A stretch of DNA of 64,000 nucleotides from Pseudonocardia sp. TRM90224 (lineage in GTDB: Bacteria; Actinomycetota; Actinomycetes; Mycobacteriales; Pseudonocardiaceae): contig NZ_JAJGSX010000011.1 in the NCBI RefSeq assembly GCF_021245725.1, forward strand, positions 81,817 to 145,816. Direction: 5' to 3'. The notes beneath the pieces were generated by a model. The model was given only the letters and a program-made list of their open reading frames with translations, did not search any database and was not told the DNA's origin. Both the position numbers and the translations under genes were made by a program. This document shows positions 1 through 8,338 of this stretch, one piece after another. The first letter of the stretch is position 1. Each line of letters begins with the position of its first letter.

Positions 1-434
1 GTCAGCACGGCGAGCCACCCGACCGAGAGGAGGTCGGTCAGCGCCAGCCCGGCGGTCCCGAGCGTCCCGGCCGGGAGCGAGCGGGTGTCCGCCGAGAACG
101 CCTCCAGCAGCAGGTTCTGCAGGACGACCGACAGCCCGAACGTCACCAGCAGCGGCGCGAGCTCGCCGCCGCGCAACGCCGGGAAGAGCACCGCGTGCTG
201 CAGCGCGTACCCGGCGGCCGCGAGCGCAGGCACCACCACCAGCAACGTCAACAGCGGGTGCACGCCGAGCGCCTGCCCGACGACCAGCGCGAGGAACGCA
301 GCCAGCACCGTGAGGTCGCCGTGCGCGAGGTTGACGATCCGCAGCACGCCGAACACGAGCGACAGCCCGCACGCGTAGAGCGCGTAGACCCCGCCGAGCA
401 ACAGCCCCTGCACCACCGCGTTCACCCAGGTCAT
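1..434 (-). CDS. livH: Branched-chain amino acid ABC transporter permease LivH (partial, 3' end outside window)
   Basis: Inner-membrane permease of a LivHMGF-type importer, read on the minus strand from ATG 434. The first 144 codons are visible and are almost entirely hydrophobic. The start (MTWVNAVVQGLLLGGVYALY) and the following GLSLVFGVLRIVNLAHGD stretch are typical of the LivH N-terminus. The ATG overlaps the livF stop as ATGA, so the two are translationally coupled. The gene runs off the left edge; a LivM partner and the rest of the operon probably lie further left. The family is clear, but the substrate (branched-chain amino acid, urea, amide or other) cannot be told from sequence. Confidence 0.9.
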   Translation of the reverse strand, partial: MTWVNAVVQGLLLGGVYALYACGLSLVFGVLRIVNLAHGDLTVLAAFLALVVGQALGVHPLLTLLVVVPALAAAGYALQHAVLFPALRGGELAPLLVTFGLSVVLQNLLLEAFSADTRSLPAGTLGTAGLALTDLLSVGWLAVL

Positions 435-1150
435 GCGCTCGCCCCGAAGTACGCGGCCGTGACGGCCGCCGCGGTGACCTCGGCCGCGGGCGCGGCGAGC
501 ACCGTCGCGCCGGCGCGCAAGCAGAGCACCGTCTTGGCGATCCGCAGCGCCTGCCCGACGTCCTGCTCGACGACCAGCATCGTCATCCCGGACGACGCGA
601 TCTCGGCGAGCGCGCCGTACAGCCGCTCGACGACCACCGGGGCGAGCCCGAGCGACACCTCGTCGAGCATCAGCACCCGCGGGTTGGCGACCAACCCGCG
701 CCCGATGGCGACGGCCTGCTGCTCGCCGCCGGAGAGCGAACCGGCCGCGCGGCGCGCCAGCAGCGGCAGGTTGGGGAACAGGTCGTAGACGGAATCGAGG
801 TCCCACCGCCCGCGCGCCCGGGTGGCCGCGATCTCCAAGTTCTCCCTGACCGTGAGGCTGGGGAAGAGCTTCCGCCCCTCCGGCACGAGTGTCACACCCT
901 CGCGCACCCGCTCGTGCGGGCGCCGCGACCCGAGCTCGACCCCGGCCAGCTCCACCCGGCTCTGCGGGGAGAGGGTGACGGTGCCCATGACCGAGCGCAG
1001 GAGCGTCGTCTTGCCCGCGCCGTTGGCGCCGATCACCGCTACCGTTTCGCCGTCGTGCACGGTGAGGTCGATCCCGCGCAGCGCCTGGAAGTGGCCGTAC
1101 CAGGCGTCGACGTCGACGAGCCGCAGGAGCGGCGTGAGCCCCGTGTTCAC
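431..1150 (-). CDS. livF: Branched-chain amino acid ABC transporter ATP-binding protein LivF
   Basis: Cytoplasmic ATPase of the Liv-type importer, 239 residues. Visible motifs in order: Walker A GANGAGKTT (about residue 40), signature SLSGGEQQ (about 140) and Walker B VLMLDEVSLGLAP (about 160). The SLGLAP after Walker B is typical of LivF rather than LivG. I start it at GTG 1150, which overlaps the upstream stop as GTGA. The frame stays open about 90 codons further upstream, but that extension is low-complexity Arg/Ala antisense to livG and is not part of the protein. Confidence 0.9.
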   Translation of the reverse strand: MNTGLTPLLRLVDVDAWYGHFQALRGIDLTVHDGETVAVIGANGAGKTTLLRSVMGTVTLSPQSRVELAGVELGSRRPHERVREGVTLVPEGRKLFPSLTVRENLEIAATRARGRWDLDSVYDLFPNLPLLARRAAGSLSGGEQQAVAIGRGLVANPRVLMLDEVSLGLAPVVVERLYGALAEIASSGMTMLVVEQDVGQALRIAKTVLCLRAGATVLAAPAAEVTAAAVTAAYFGASA

Positions 1151-1905
1151 CGTTCCCACCCCTCGACCTGCGACCCGAGGTACACCTCGCGGACGGTCGG
1201 GTCGGCGAGCACCGCGCCGGGCGTGCCGACGGCGAGCACCGCGCCCGACGCGAGGCACAGCATGCGGTCGACCACCTCGGCGAGCGCGTGCACGATGTGC
1301 TCGATCCACACGACGGCCGTCCCCGCGGCCCGCACCTCGCGCACGACACCGATCAGCTCCGGCAGCTCGGCGTCGGTGAGCCCGCCGCCGATCTCGTCGA
1401 GCAGTAGCACCCGCGGCCGGCACGCCAGCGCCCTGGCCAGCTCCAACCGCTTCCGGTCGAGCAGTCGCAGGTCACCGGCGAGGGTGTTGGCCTGCGCAGC
1501 CAGCGCGGTGCGCTCGAGGCTCTCGTACGCCGCCCGCTGCGCGTCCCCACCCCTTCGCCGCGCCCCGTGCACCGCGCCGACCAGCACGTTCTCGAACACG
1601 GTCATGCCGGAGAACGGCCGCGGCGTCTGGTAGGTGCGGCCCATGCCGGCGCGGCAGCGCGCGGCGGCGGACGCCGACGTGACGTCCTGCCCGCCCAGCT
1701 CGATCCGGCCCGCGTCGGCCCGCAGCACCCCGTCGAGCAGGTTCAGCAGCGTCGTCTTGCCGGCGCCGTTGGGTCCGACGATGCCCAGCACCGAGCCCTC
1801 GGCGACGTCCAGGTCGACGGCGTCGACCACCCGGACGGCGCCGAACGACCGGGTCAGCCCGCGTACCGTCAGCACCGCACCAGCCAGCACCGCACCAGCC
1901 AGCAC
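1147..1905 (-). CDS. livG: Branched-chain amino acid ABC transporter ATP-binding protein LivG
   Basis: Second ATPase of the importer. Walker A GPNGAGKTT, the LivG-style GMGRTYQTPRPFSGMTV loop, and Walker B VLLLDEIGGGL are visible. The usual LSxGQ signature is weak: at that place the protein reads LRLLDRKRLELARAL, which is common in divergent LivG proteins. The start is uncertain because three in-frame GTG codons (1905, 1890, 1875) sit in a 15-bp tandem repeat encoding AGAVL. The family core begins at LTVRGLTRSFG, so 1875 is also possible. The binding-protein gene ends 4 bp upstream, so one operon is likely. Confidence 0.85.
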   Translation of the reverse strand: MLAGAVLAGAVLTVRGLTRSFGAVRVVDAVDLDVAEGSVLGIVGPNGAGKTTLLNLLDGVLRADAGRIELGGQDVTSASAAARCRAGMGRTYQTPRPFSGMTVFENVLVGAVHGARRRGGDAQRAAYESLERTALAAQANTLAGDLRLLDRKRLELARALACRPRVLLLDEIGGGLTDAELPELIGVVREVRAAGTAVVWIEHIVHALAEVVDRMLCLASGAVLAVGTPGAVLADPTVREVYLGSQVEGWER

Positions 1906-1910
1906 CGCAC
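1866..1910. repeat. 15-bp tandem repeat carrying three candidate livG start codons
   Basis: About three copies of a 15-bp unit (1866-1880 imperfect, 1881-1895, 1896-1910) at the very start of livG. Each copy holds an in-frame GTG on the minus strand, so copy number would alter the livG N-terminus without breaking frame. It also touches the stop codon of the upstream binding-protein gene. Confidence 0.8.
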
Positions 1911-3241
1911 TAGGCGGGTGGCGCCGGGGCCGGCAGCGGCTCCACGGCACCGCCGACGGGGATGTCCGGGTGCTGGGTGTTGCTGACGATCACGAGGTCG
2001 AACGGCGTCGCGGTGCCGGGCCGCCACTGCCCGCCGACGAGCGGCGTCTTCGCGACGTTCGGCACCGGCCCGCTCGTCCAGTCCAGCGGCCCGACCACGG
2101 TGTTGAGCTTCATCCCGGCGATCGCCGCGGCGATCCCCGCGCGGTCGTCGATCGACGAGACCGCCCCGAACGCGGCCACCGCCACCTCGAAGAGCGCGTG
2201 CGCGAAGCCGATCGGCTGCGTCCACTGCTTCTTCGTCTCCTGCGTGTACGCGTCGGCCAGCGCCTTCGCGCTCTGCCCGGTCAGCGACGACTGGAACGGG
2301 TGGCTCGGCGACCACCACACCTCGGTGCCGAGGTTGACCCCGATCGGCCCCAGTGCCTCGACGCTCGACGGGAAGAGCAGCGCCTTGCCGATGGTGGCGA
2401 TCTTGGGGTGGTAGCCCTGCTGGGAGGCCTGCCGCCAGAACGTCGTGAAGTCGGGCGGGATCGGCACGCCGAGCAGGATCTCCGCGGCGCCGTCGCGGAA
2501 CCGCGCGATCTGCGACGAGAAGTCCTGCGTGCCGTTCGGGTAGGTGCCGGGGTCGAGGATCGTGTAGCCGCGCTTGGCCTGTTCCGGCGCGAAACCGGTC
2601 GCCGGGTCGCCCCACGCGAGGCCGTCGGGGTCGTTGGGCCAGAGCGCGCCGGCGATCTTGTTGGTGCCGACCTGGTCCCACATGTCGCCGTAGACCTTCT
2701 CGACGTCCTCGAGGCCCCAGAAGAAGTTGTACGTCCACTCGAACTTGGTGTCCGGCTGCCCGCCACGGCCGAAGAACCAGGGCTGCCACGGCGTCACGGT
2801 CGCGACGCACGGCAGGCCGTTGGCCTCGCACTGGTCGCTCACCGGGTTCGACGTGTCCGGTGTCGAGGACACCAGCATCAGGTGCACGCCGTTGTTGAGG
2901 ATCAGGTCGCCGGCGACGTCGGCGGCGCGGTTCGCGTCCGACTGGCTGTCGCGCTTGAGGATCTCGACCGGGAACGGGCGGTCGCCCACCTTGATGGGAT
3001 TCTGCTTGAAGTGGGCGTTCATCGCGTTGATGACGAACTGGTCAGCCTCACCGAAAGGGGCGAGCGGCCCCGTTTCCGGGCTCACGTAGCCGATCTTGAT
3101 GACATCGCCGCCACCGCCGCCGCTCGGGCTCTGCAGGCCTGGGCTGCACGCCGCGGCGAGCCCCCCGGCCGCCGCCACCGTGCCTGCCGCGCCTACCGTG
3201 CGGAGGAAGCCGCGTCGATCGATCCTGATGCTGTCAGCCAT
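1910..3241 (-). CDS. ABC transporter substrate-binding lipoprotein, Liv/amide type (Tat signal)
   Basis: Type I periplasmic-binding protein, 443 residues, first gene of the visible liv-type operon. The N-terminus has a twin-arginine motif (DRRGFLRTVG), a hydrophobic run rich in Ala and Gly, and a lipobox LAAAC, so it is probably exported folded by Tat and lipid-anchored. The mature part opens with IKIGYVSPETGPLAPFGEAD, the usual first strand of this family. A Gly-rich linker follows the lipid cysteine. It is longer and more divergent than canonical LivK, so the ligand may not be a branched-chain amino acid; an amide, urea or aromatic ligand is possible. Confidence 0.85.
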   Translation of the reverse strand: MADSIRIDRRGFLRTVGAAGTVAAAGGLAAACSPGLQSPSGGGGGDVIKIGYVSPETGPLAPFGEADQFVINAMNAHFKQNPIKVGDRPFPVEILKRDSQSDANRAADVAGDLILNNGVHLMLVSSTPDTSNPVSDQCEANGLPCVATVTPWQPWFFGRGGQPDTKFEWTYNFFWGLEDVEKVYGDMWDQVGTNKIAGALWPNDPDGLAWGDPATGFAPEQAKRGYTILDPGTYPNGTQDFSSQIARFRDGAAEILLGVPIPPDFTTFWRQASQQGYHPKIATIGKALLFPSSVEALGPIGVNLGTEVWWSPSHPFQSSLTGQSAKALADAYTQETKKQWTQPIGFAHALFEVAVAAFGAVSSIDDRAGIAAAIAGMKLNTVVGPLDWTSGPVPNVAKTPLVGGQWRPGTATPFDLVIVSNTQHPDIPVGGAVEPLPAPAPPA

Positions 3242-3594
3242 GACACCTCGCGCTCAGAAGGTGGACCGAATGGGCCGTCCCGCGGCCCGGCCGGGCACAG
3301 GCTAGGTCAAGTTGTGAGCCAGGCCTCCTCCGGGATCACTCGCCTGCGCGGAATCCGGTTCTGATTCCACTCCGCGTCGAGCCGCAATAACCGTGCGTTG
3401 CGCACGTGTGCTCCAATAGCACCCCTGTTGTTCCCCTGAAGGTGTGACACAGCTCGCCGTGGTGACTACGCTGCATGCGAGCGCGCAAGGGTGCTGTCAC
3501 GCCGAAGCAACCGCCGCCGGACCGCTCCCCACGGGCCTGCGCGGCCCACGGCGGCGAGCACGTCCCGCCCGAAGAAGCCGACGGAGATGCTGAC
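3242..3594. promoter_or_regulatory. 353-bp divergent intergenic region between the liv-type operon and the histidine kinase
   Basis: This gap holds the outward promoters for the binding protein (left) and the kinase (right). I see a 13-bp palindrome GTGCG-TTG-CGCAC at 3393-3405, and AT-richer stretches at 3385-3392 and 3411-3432 against the GC-rich background. No convincing -35/-10 pair or known operator could be assigned. An in-frame ATG for the kinase lies inside it at 3475 but lacks a ribosome site. Confidence 0.45.
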
Positions 3595-6500
3595 GTGAGC
3601 AAGAAGCTCGCCTGGTCGTCGCCCCGCAACTGGAGCCTCCGGGTGAAGTTCTCGGTGGTGCTGCTCGTGCCACTGGTGCTCGCGGTGGTGCTGGGCGCGC
3701 TGCGGATCGCCGACCAGGTGGGTGCGGCGTCGGAGCTCGACCGGGTCGCCCGGTTCGGCACCATCCACTCCGACGTCACGACGCTCGTCGAGCAGGCGCA
3801 GCTGGAGCGGTTCCGCGCGACCGAGTTCGTCGCCGGCGGGCGCATCGGCGACCAGACGCAGCTGCGCGAGGCCATCGCGAAGGTCGACGAGCTGGCCGAG
3901 ACGACCCGCCCGAGCGTCGAGAGCCTCTACGCCGACGACCCCGACCTCGTCGGCATCCACCGCACCGCCGAGCAGGCGATCGCCAGGCTGCACGGGTTGC
4001 GGCTGCTCGTGCTCGGCAACAGCAACGCGCCCGCTTCCGCGGTGCTGTTGCGCTACAACGAGCTGGTAAACGCGCTGGTCCAGCTCGACAACGCGGTGCT
4101 GCGCGGGGTGAACAGCACCGAGGTGAACGGGCTCGCGAGCGCCCTCGCGGGCCTCGGCGCTGCCCGCAACGAGGCCACGCTGCAGGAGGCGCAGGTCGTC
4201 TCGATCCTCGCGGGCCGGGAAGCGCGCGCCGCGGCCGCGGCGGAGCTGCAGGGCAGCGACGCGCGGCTGGTCACCAACCTGCAGTCGTTCCGCTCCGCGC
4301 TCGACCAGGGCCAGCGCGTCCGGTACGCGACGCTGATCGCCGGGCCGGTCAACACCGAGCGCGGCCGGCTCGTGCAGGGTGTGCTCGCCGGCGTCGCCAC
4401 CCCGGCACCGACCGAGCTCTACCAGCGGTTCCTCAGCGAGCTCGACCGCGCTGAGGACGGCATGCGCACCGAGCTGTCCGGCACCAGCGCCGAGCGGCGC
4501 CAGACCGCCATCACGATGGCCGGGCTGAACGTCGTGCTGCTCGCGATCGCCCTCGTGCTCGGCGCGGTGATCGTGCTCGTCATCGCGCGCGGCATGATCG
4601 GCTCGCTGCGGACGCTGCGCCGGATCGCCATGGACGTCGCCCAGGAACGGCTGCCGGAGGCCGTCGCGAGGATGCGGCAGGGCTCGGTACCGAACGTCAA
4701 CATCCGGCCCGTGCCGGTGACGACGCAGGAGGAGGTCGGCCAGGTCGCGCGCGCGTTCGACGCGGTGCACGCGCAGGCCGTCCGGCTGGCCGCCGAGCAG
4801 GCCACGCTCCAGAACAACGTCAACGCGATGTTCATCAACCTCTCGCGGCGCAGCCAGGCGCTCGTCGACCGTCAGCTCGTGCTGATCGAGTCGCTGGAGC
4901 AGGGCGAGGAGGATCCCGAGCACCTCGCGTCGCTGTTCCGGCTCGACCACCTCGCCACCCGCATGCGCCGCAACAGCGAGAACCTGCTGGTGCTGGCCGG
5001 CACCGAGCTGTCGAAGCGCGCCGCGCAGCCGCTGCCGGTGGTGGAGGTGCTGCGCGCGGCGGTCGGGGAGATCGAGCAGTACCAGCGGGTGGTCGTACAG
5101 ACGCCGCCGGACGTGGCGTTCTACGGGCGGGTCGCGCACGACATCCAGCACCTCGTCGCGGAGCTGCTCGACAACGCGGCGACGTTCTCCCCGCCCGACA
5201 CGCAGGTCGTCGTCACCACGAGCCGCTCGGCCGACGGCTCGGTGCTGATCGAGATCTTCGACGACGGCATCGGGCTGCCCCGCGAGGCGTTGACGGCGCT
5301 GAACGAGCGGCTGCGGCTGCCGACGGAGGCGAGTGTCGCGGCGTCGCGGCGCATGGGCCTGTTCGTGGTCGGGAAGCTCGCGAACCGGCACGGGATCTCC
5401 GTCGCGCTGCACGCCGACGGGCAGGAACCGACCGCGGGCGCGGTCACGCGCAACGGCGTGACGGCACGCGTGACGATCCCGGCGTACCTAGTGCACGCGG
5501 AGTCGATCATCGCGCTGGCCGGCGCCCGGTCGGGTGCGACGGAGCAGGCGGCCTCCATGCAGGCGAGCGGCGTCCAACCGGTGCCCGTGCCGGTGGTCCG
5601 GCCGCCGCTCACATCGGTGCCGCCGCTGCCGGCGCCCGCCCAGGCACCGCAGCCGGTCCCGGCGCCCGCACCTGCACCCCAGCGGCATCCCCTCGCGCCG
5701 CTGGTGGCACAGCCGTCGACCCAGCCGTCGACCCAGCCGTCGGCCCAGCCGTCGGCGCAAGAGTCGGCGCAGATGCCGACCTCGGAGCAGATGGGGTCGG
5801 CGACGGCGGAGGTGCCGATCGTCGGCGCGGTCGAGCCGCCTGCGATGACGACGCCGATGCCGGTGGTCCCGGCCGCGGTGCCGCTCCCGCCCCAGCGCAC
5901 GACGGCGGACGCACCGCCGTTTTGGGAGCAGCCCACGAGCGCGCAGGCCGTGCCCCCGCCGGTCCAGCAGCCGGTCCAGCAGCCGCAGCCCGGGCAGCAG
6001 CCCCCGCCCGGCCAGCAGCCGGCACAGCAGCCGGTCCAGCAGCCAGTGGCCTTCCAGCAGCAGCCGCCGCAGGGCCCGCAGTTCCAGCCGTCGCCGTTCG
6101 CGTCTCCGCAGCAGTTCGGCCAGAACCAGCAGCCCCAGACCCAGCAGCCCCAGCAGTGGCAGCCGGAGCAGCAGACGGTGGCCCAGCCACTGCCCCAACC
6201 GCAACCCCAGCCCCAGCCCCAGCCCCAGTTCCCCCCGCCGGTGCAGGAGCAGCCGACCGCGGCGCATCGGGCGCCGGAGCCGGTGCAGCAGCAGGCGCCC
6301 CCATCGCCCCCACCGGCGCCGCCGGTGCCACGGCCGCAGCCGATGCAGCGACCCCAGCCCCAGCCCCAGCCCCAGCCCCGGCCGGGGCCCCAGGTTCAGC
6401 CTTCGCCGCGACCCCAGCCGTCGCCGGTGGAGCAGCCGGCGGAGTCGGTCTGGACGCTGCCGCCGAACCGTGCCGCAGCTCAGAGCGGCGAGCAGGGTCC

Positions 6501-7134
6501 CATTCCGGGGGTGCCACCGCTTCCCGATATCGCGCCGGCGGAATCGGACCCGTCGCGGCTGTTCGTCGCGGCGACGCCGCCGCCCGCGCTGCCCGACCCG
6601 AACGCGCCGCGACCCGCGGACCCGTTCTCCGGTGTGGAGTTCGACGACCCGACGCCGCAGCCGATCTTCGAGGAGGTGTCGACCGGGTGGTTCCGGGCGA
6701 CCTCGCCCGCCGATCCGGCCACCGAGGCGTTGCCCGTGCTCGCCGCGAAGGCGCGGACCGACGCCAGCAGCGACGCCAGGGCCACCGATTCGGGCGGCGG
6801 GACCGAGACCGAGGCGGATGCGGAGGAGACCGCCGGCGCCGCCATGAGCGCCGCCGAGCTGGCCGAGGCGATCGCCGCCGACTTCGCGACTCCGGCCGAC
6901 TCGGGATGGCAGGCCGTGCAGCAGGCGCAGGTGCAGACCCCGGTTCCGGAGCTGACCACCGCGGGCCTGCCGAAACGTGTCCCGCGCGCCCGGCTGCTGC
7001 CCGGCAGCGCCGGCAACTCGGCGCCGCCCACGAAGCGCGACGCGGAGATCGTCCGCGGGCGCTGGGCGAGCCTGCAGCGGGGTGTGCGCGAAGGCCGCGA
7101 GACCCGTTCGACCACGCAGACCGAGTGGGAGTAA
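3595..7134 (+). CDS. Orphan NIT-domain sensor histidine kinase with long Pro/Gln-rich tail
   Basis: Membrane sensor kinase, 1179 residues from GTG 3595, chosen because GGAG sits 8 nt upstream and the family N-terminus begins here; an in-frame ATG at 3475 would add 40 unconserved residues. Order: TM1 (about 17-35), an extracellular all-helical nitrate/nitrite-sensing-like domain (about 40-295), TM2 (about 303-330), HAMP, and HATPase_c (N box HLVAELLDNAATFSPPD near 517, G box DDGIGLP near 555). From about 660 to 1000 the protein is low-complexity Pro/Gln repeats. A motif near 1124 (GLPKRVPRARLLPG) matches the conserved C-terminus of actinobacterial conservon kinases. The usual partners (roadblock protein, DUF742 protein, small GTPase) do not follow. 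Confidence 0.85.
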   Translation: MSKKLAWSSPRNWSLRVKFSVVLLVPLVLAVVLGALRIADQVGAASELDRVARFGTIHSDVTTLVEQAQLERFRATEFVAGGRIGDQTQLREAIAKVDELAETTRPSVESLYADDPDLVGIHRTAEQAIARLHGLRLLVLGNSNAPASAVLLRYNELVNALVQLDNAVLRGVNSTEVNGLASALAGLGAARNEATLQEAQVVSILAGREARAAAAAELQGSDARLVTNLQSFRSALDQGQRVRYATLIAGPVNTERGRLVQGVLAGVATPAPTELYQRFLSELDRAEDGMRTELSGTSAERRQTAITMAGLNVVLLAIALVLGAVIVLVIARGMIGSLRTLRRIAMDVAQERLPEAVARMRQGSVPNVNIRPVPVTTQEEVGQVARAFDAVHAQAVRLAAEQATLQNNVNAMFINLSRRSQALVDRQLVLIESLEQGEEDPEHLASLFRLDHLATRMRRNSENLLVLAGTELSKRAAQPLPVVEVLRAAVGEIEQYQRVVVQTPPDVAFYGRVAHDIQHLVAELLDNAATFSPPDTQVVVTTSRSADGSVLIEIFDDGIGLPREALTALNERLRLPTEASVAASRRMGLFVVGKLANRHGISVALHADGQEPTAGAVTRNGVTARVTIPAYLVHAESIIALAGARSGATEQAASMQASGVQPVPVPVVRPPLTSVPPLPAPAQAPQPVPAPAPAPQRHPLAPLVAQPSTQPSTQPSAQPSAQESAQMPTSEQMGSATAEVPIVGAVEPPAMTTPMPVVPAAVPLPPQRTTADAPPFWEQPTSAQAVPPPVQQPVQQPQPGQQPPPGQQPAQQPVQQPVAFQQQPPQGPQFQPSPFASPQQFGQNQQPQTQQPQQWQPEQQTVAQPLPQPQPQPQPQPQFPPPVQEQPTAAHRAPEPVQQQAPPSPPPAPPVPRPQPMQRPQPQPQPQPRPGPQVQPSPRPQPSPVEQPAESVWTLPPNRAAAQSGEQGPIPGVPPLPDIAPAESDPSRLFVAATPPPALPDPNAPRPADPFSGVEFDDPTPQPIFEEVSTGWFRATSPADPATEALPVLAAKARTDASSDARATDSGGGTETEADAEETAGAAMSAAELAEAIAADFATPADSGWQAVQQAQVQTPVPELTTAGLPKRVPRARLLPGSAGNSAPPTKRDAEIVRGRWASLQRGVREGRETRSTTQTEWE

Positions 7135-7135
7135 T

Positions 7136-7192
7136 GCCGTTCCGTCGAGCCGCCCGGCCCGTGTGTAGCGTCGCGCCCGATTCCGGAACGGC
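7136..7192. other. 9-bp inverted repeat between kinase and E1 alpha genes
   Basis: GCCGTTCCG (7136-7144) and its exact complement CGGAACGGC (7184-7192) flank a 39-bp spacer in the short gap before the E1 alpha gene. It could be an operator for the dehydrogenase operon or part of a weak terminator for the kinase. There is no direct evidence for either. Confidence 0.4.
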
Positions 7193-7210
7193 CAGAACGG
7201 GGGAACTCGG

Positions 7211-8338
7211 TTGAGCACGGACGTCGCCGATGCGGCAGGTGGGGAGGGCGGTGCGCCCGTTCGGGCGCACGAGCCCGAGCTGGTCCAGCTGCTGACCCCT
7301 GAGGGCGAGCGGGTCGACCACCCCGCGTACGCGATCGACCTGACCCCCGCCGAGCTGCGCAGTCTGTACCGGGACATGGCGTTGACCCGCCGGTTCGACG
7401 GCGAGGCCGTTGCGCTGCAACGGCAGGGTGAGCTGGCGCTGTGGGTGTCGGCGCTCGGGCAGGAGGCCGCGCAGATCGGTTCGGCGCGGGCGACCCGCCG
7501 CACCGACTACGTGTTCCCGAGCTACCGCGAGCACGGCGTGGCGTGGTGCCGCGGGGTCGACCCGCTGAGCCTGATGTCGATGTACCGCGGGGTCACCAAC
7601 GGCGGGTGGGACCCGCACGCGACCAACTTCCACCTGTACACGATCGTCATCGGCCCGGTCGCCCTGCATGCGACCGGCTACGCGATGGGGGTGGCGAAGG
7701 ACGGCGCCGACATGGCCGTCATGTGCTACTTCGGGGAGGGCGGCTCCAGCCAGGGTGACCTGTCGGAGGCGTTCAACTTCGCAGCCGTGAACAACGCGCC
7801 TGTGGTGTTCTTCTGCCAGAACAACCAGTGGTCGATCTCCACGCCGTACGAGAAGCAGTCGAGGGTGCCGGTCTACCAGCGCGCGGCCGGGTTCGGGTTC
7901 CCCGGTGTGCGCGTCGACGGCAACGACGTGCTCGCGGTGATGGCGGTGACCCGCGCGGCGCTCGACCACGCCCGCGGCCACAACGGGCCCGTGCTCGTCG
8001 AGGCGCTGACGTACCGCATGGGCGCCCACGCCACGTCCGACGACCCCACGCGCTACCGCCTGGCCGAGGAGACCGCGGTGTGGGAGCGCAAGGACCCCAT
8101 CGCGCGGCTGCGGACCTACCTCGAGCGGCAGTCGCTGGCCGGCGCCGACTTCTTCGCGCACGTCGACGCCGAGGCCGACGCGCTCGCCGCGCGGGTCCGC
8201 GACGGGCTGCGCAGCATGCCCGACCCGGGCCCGACCGAGTTCTTCGACCACGTCTACGCGGGGCAGCACGCCCTGGTGGACGAGGAACGCGCGCAGTTCG
8301 AGGCGTATCTCTCGACGTTCGAGGAGACCACCCGATGA
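7211..8338 (+). CDS. 2-oxoacid dehydrogenase E1 component, alpha subunit
   Basis: Thiamine-diphosphate subunit of a pyruvate or branched-chain 2-oxoacid dehydrogenase complex, 375 residues, from TTG 7211 with a GGGGGA run upstream. The ThDP/Mg motif is visible as GEGGSSQGD ... FFCQNNQWSIS (about residues 177-217), and the phosphorylation-loop-like YRMGAHATSDDPTRYR lies near 270. The decarboxylation step transfers the acyl group to the lipoyl domain of the E2 encoded downstream. The stop overlaps the E1 beta start as ATGA. Whether the substrate is pyruvate or branched-chain 2-oxoacids is unresolved; the SDDPTRYR loop favours the branched-chain type. Confidence 0.88.
   Translation: MSTDVADAAGGEGGAPVRAHEPELVQLLTPEGERVDHPAYAIDLTPAELRSLYRDMALTRRFDGEAVALQRQGELALWVSALGQEAAQIGSARATRRTDYVFPSYREHGVAWCRGVDPLSLMSMYRGVTNGGWDPHATNFHLYTIVIGPVALHATGYAMGVAKDGADMAVMCYFGEGGSSQGDLSEAFNFAAVNNAPVVFFCQNNQWSISTPYEKQSRVPVYQRAAGFGFPGVRVDGNDVLAVMAVTRAALDHARGHNGPVLVEALTYRMGAHATSDDPTRYRLAEETAVWERKDPIARLRTYLERQSLAGADFFAHVDAEADALAARVRDGLRSMPDPGPTEFFDHVYAGQHALVDEERAQFEAYLSTFEETTR

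Noticed and set aside
3466..5412. Very long open frame antisense to the histidine kinase
   Set aside because: Its protein is Arg/Asp/Val low-complexity with no domain, while the opposite strand encodes clear kinase motifs. High GC makes such antisense frames common here; similar long ones at 5609-8269, 20484-22046, 22037-24622, 24586-26751 and 30696-33284 were dropped for the same reason.
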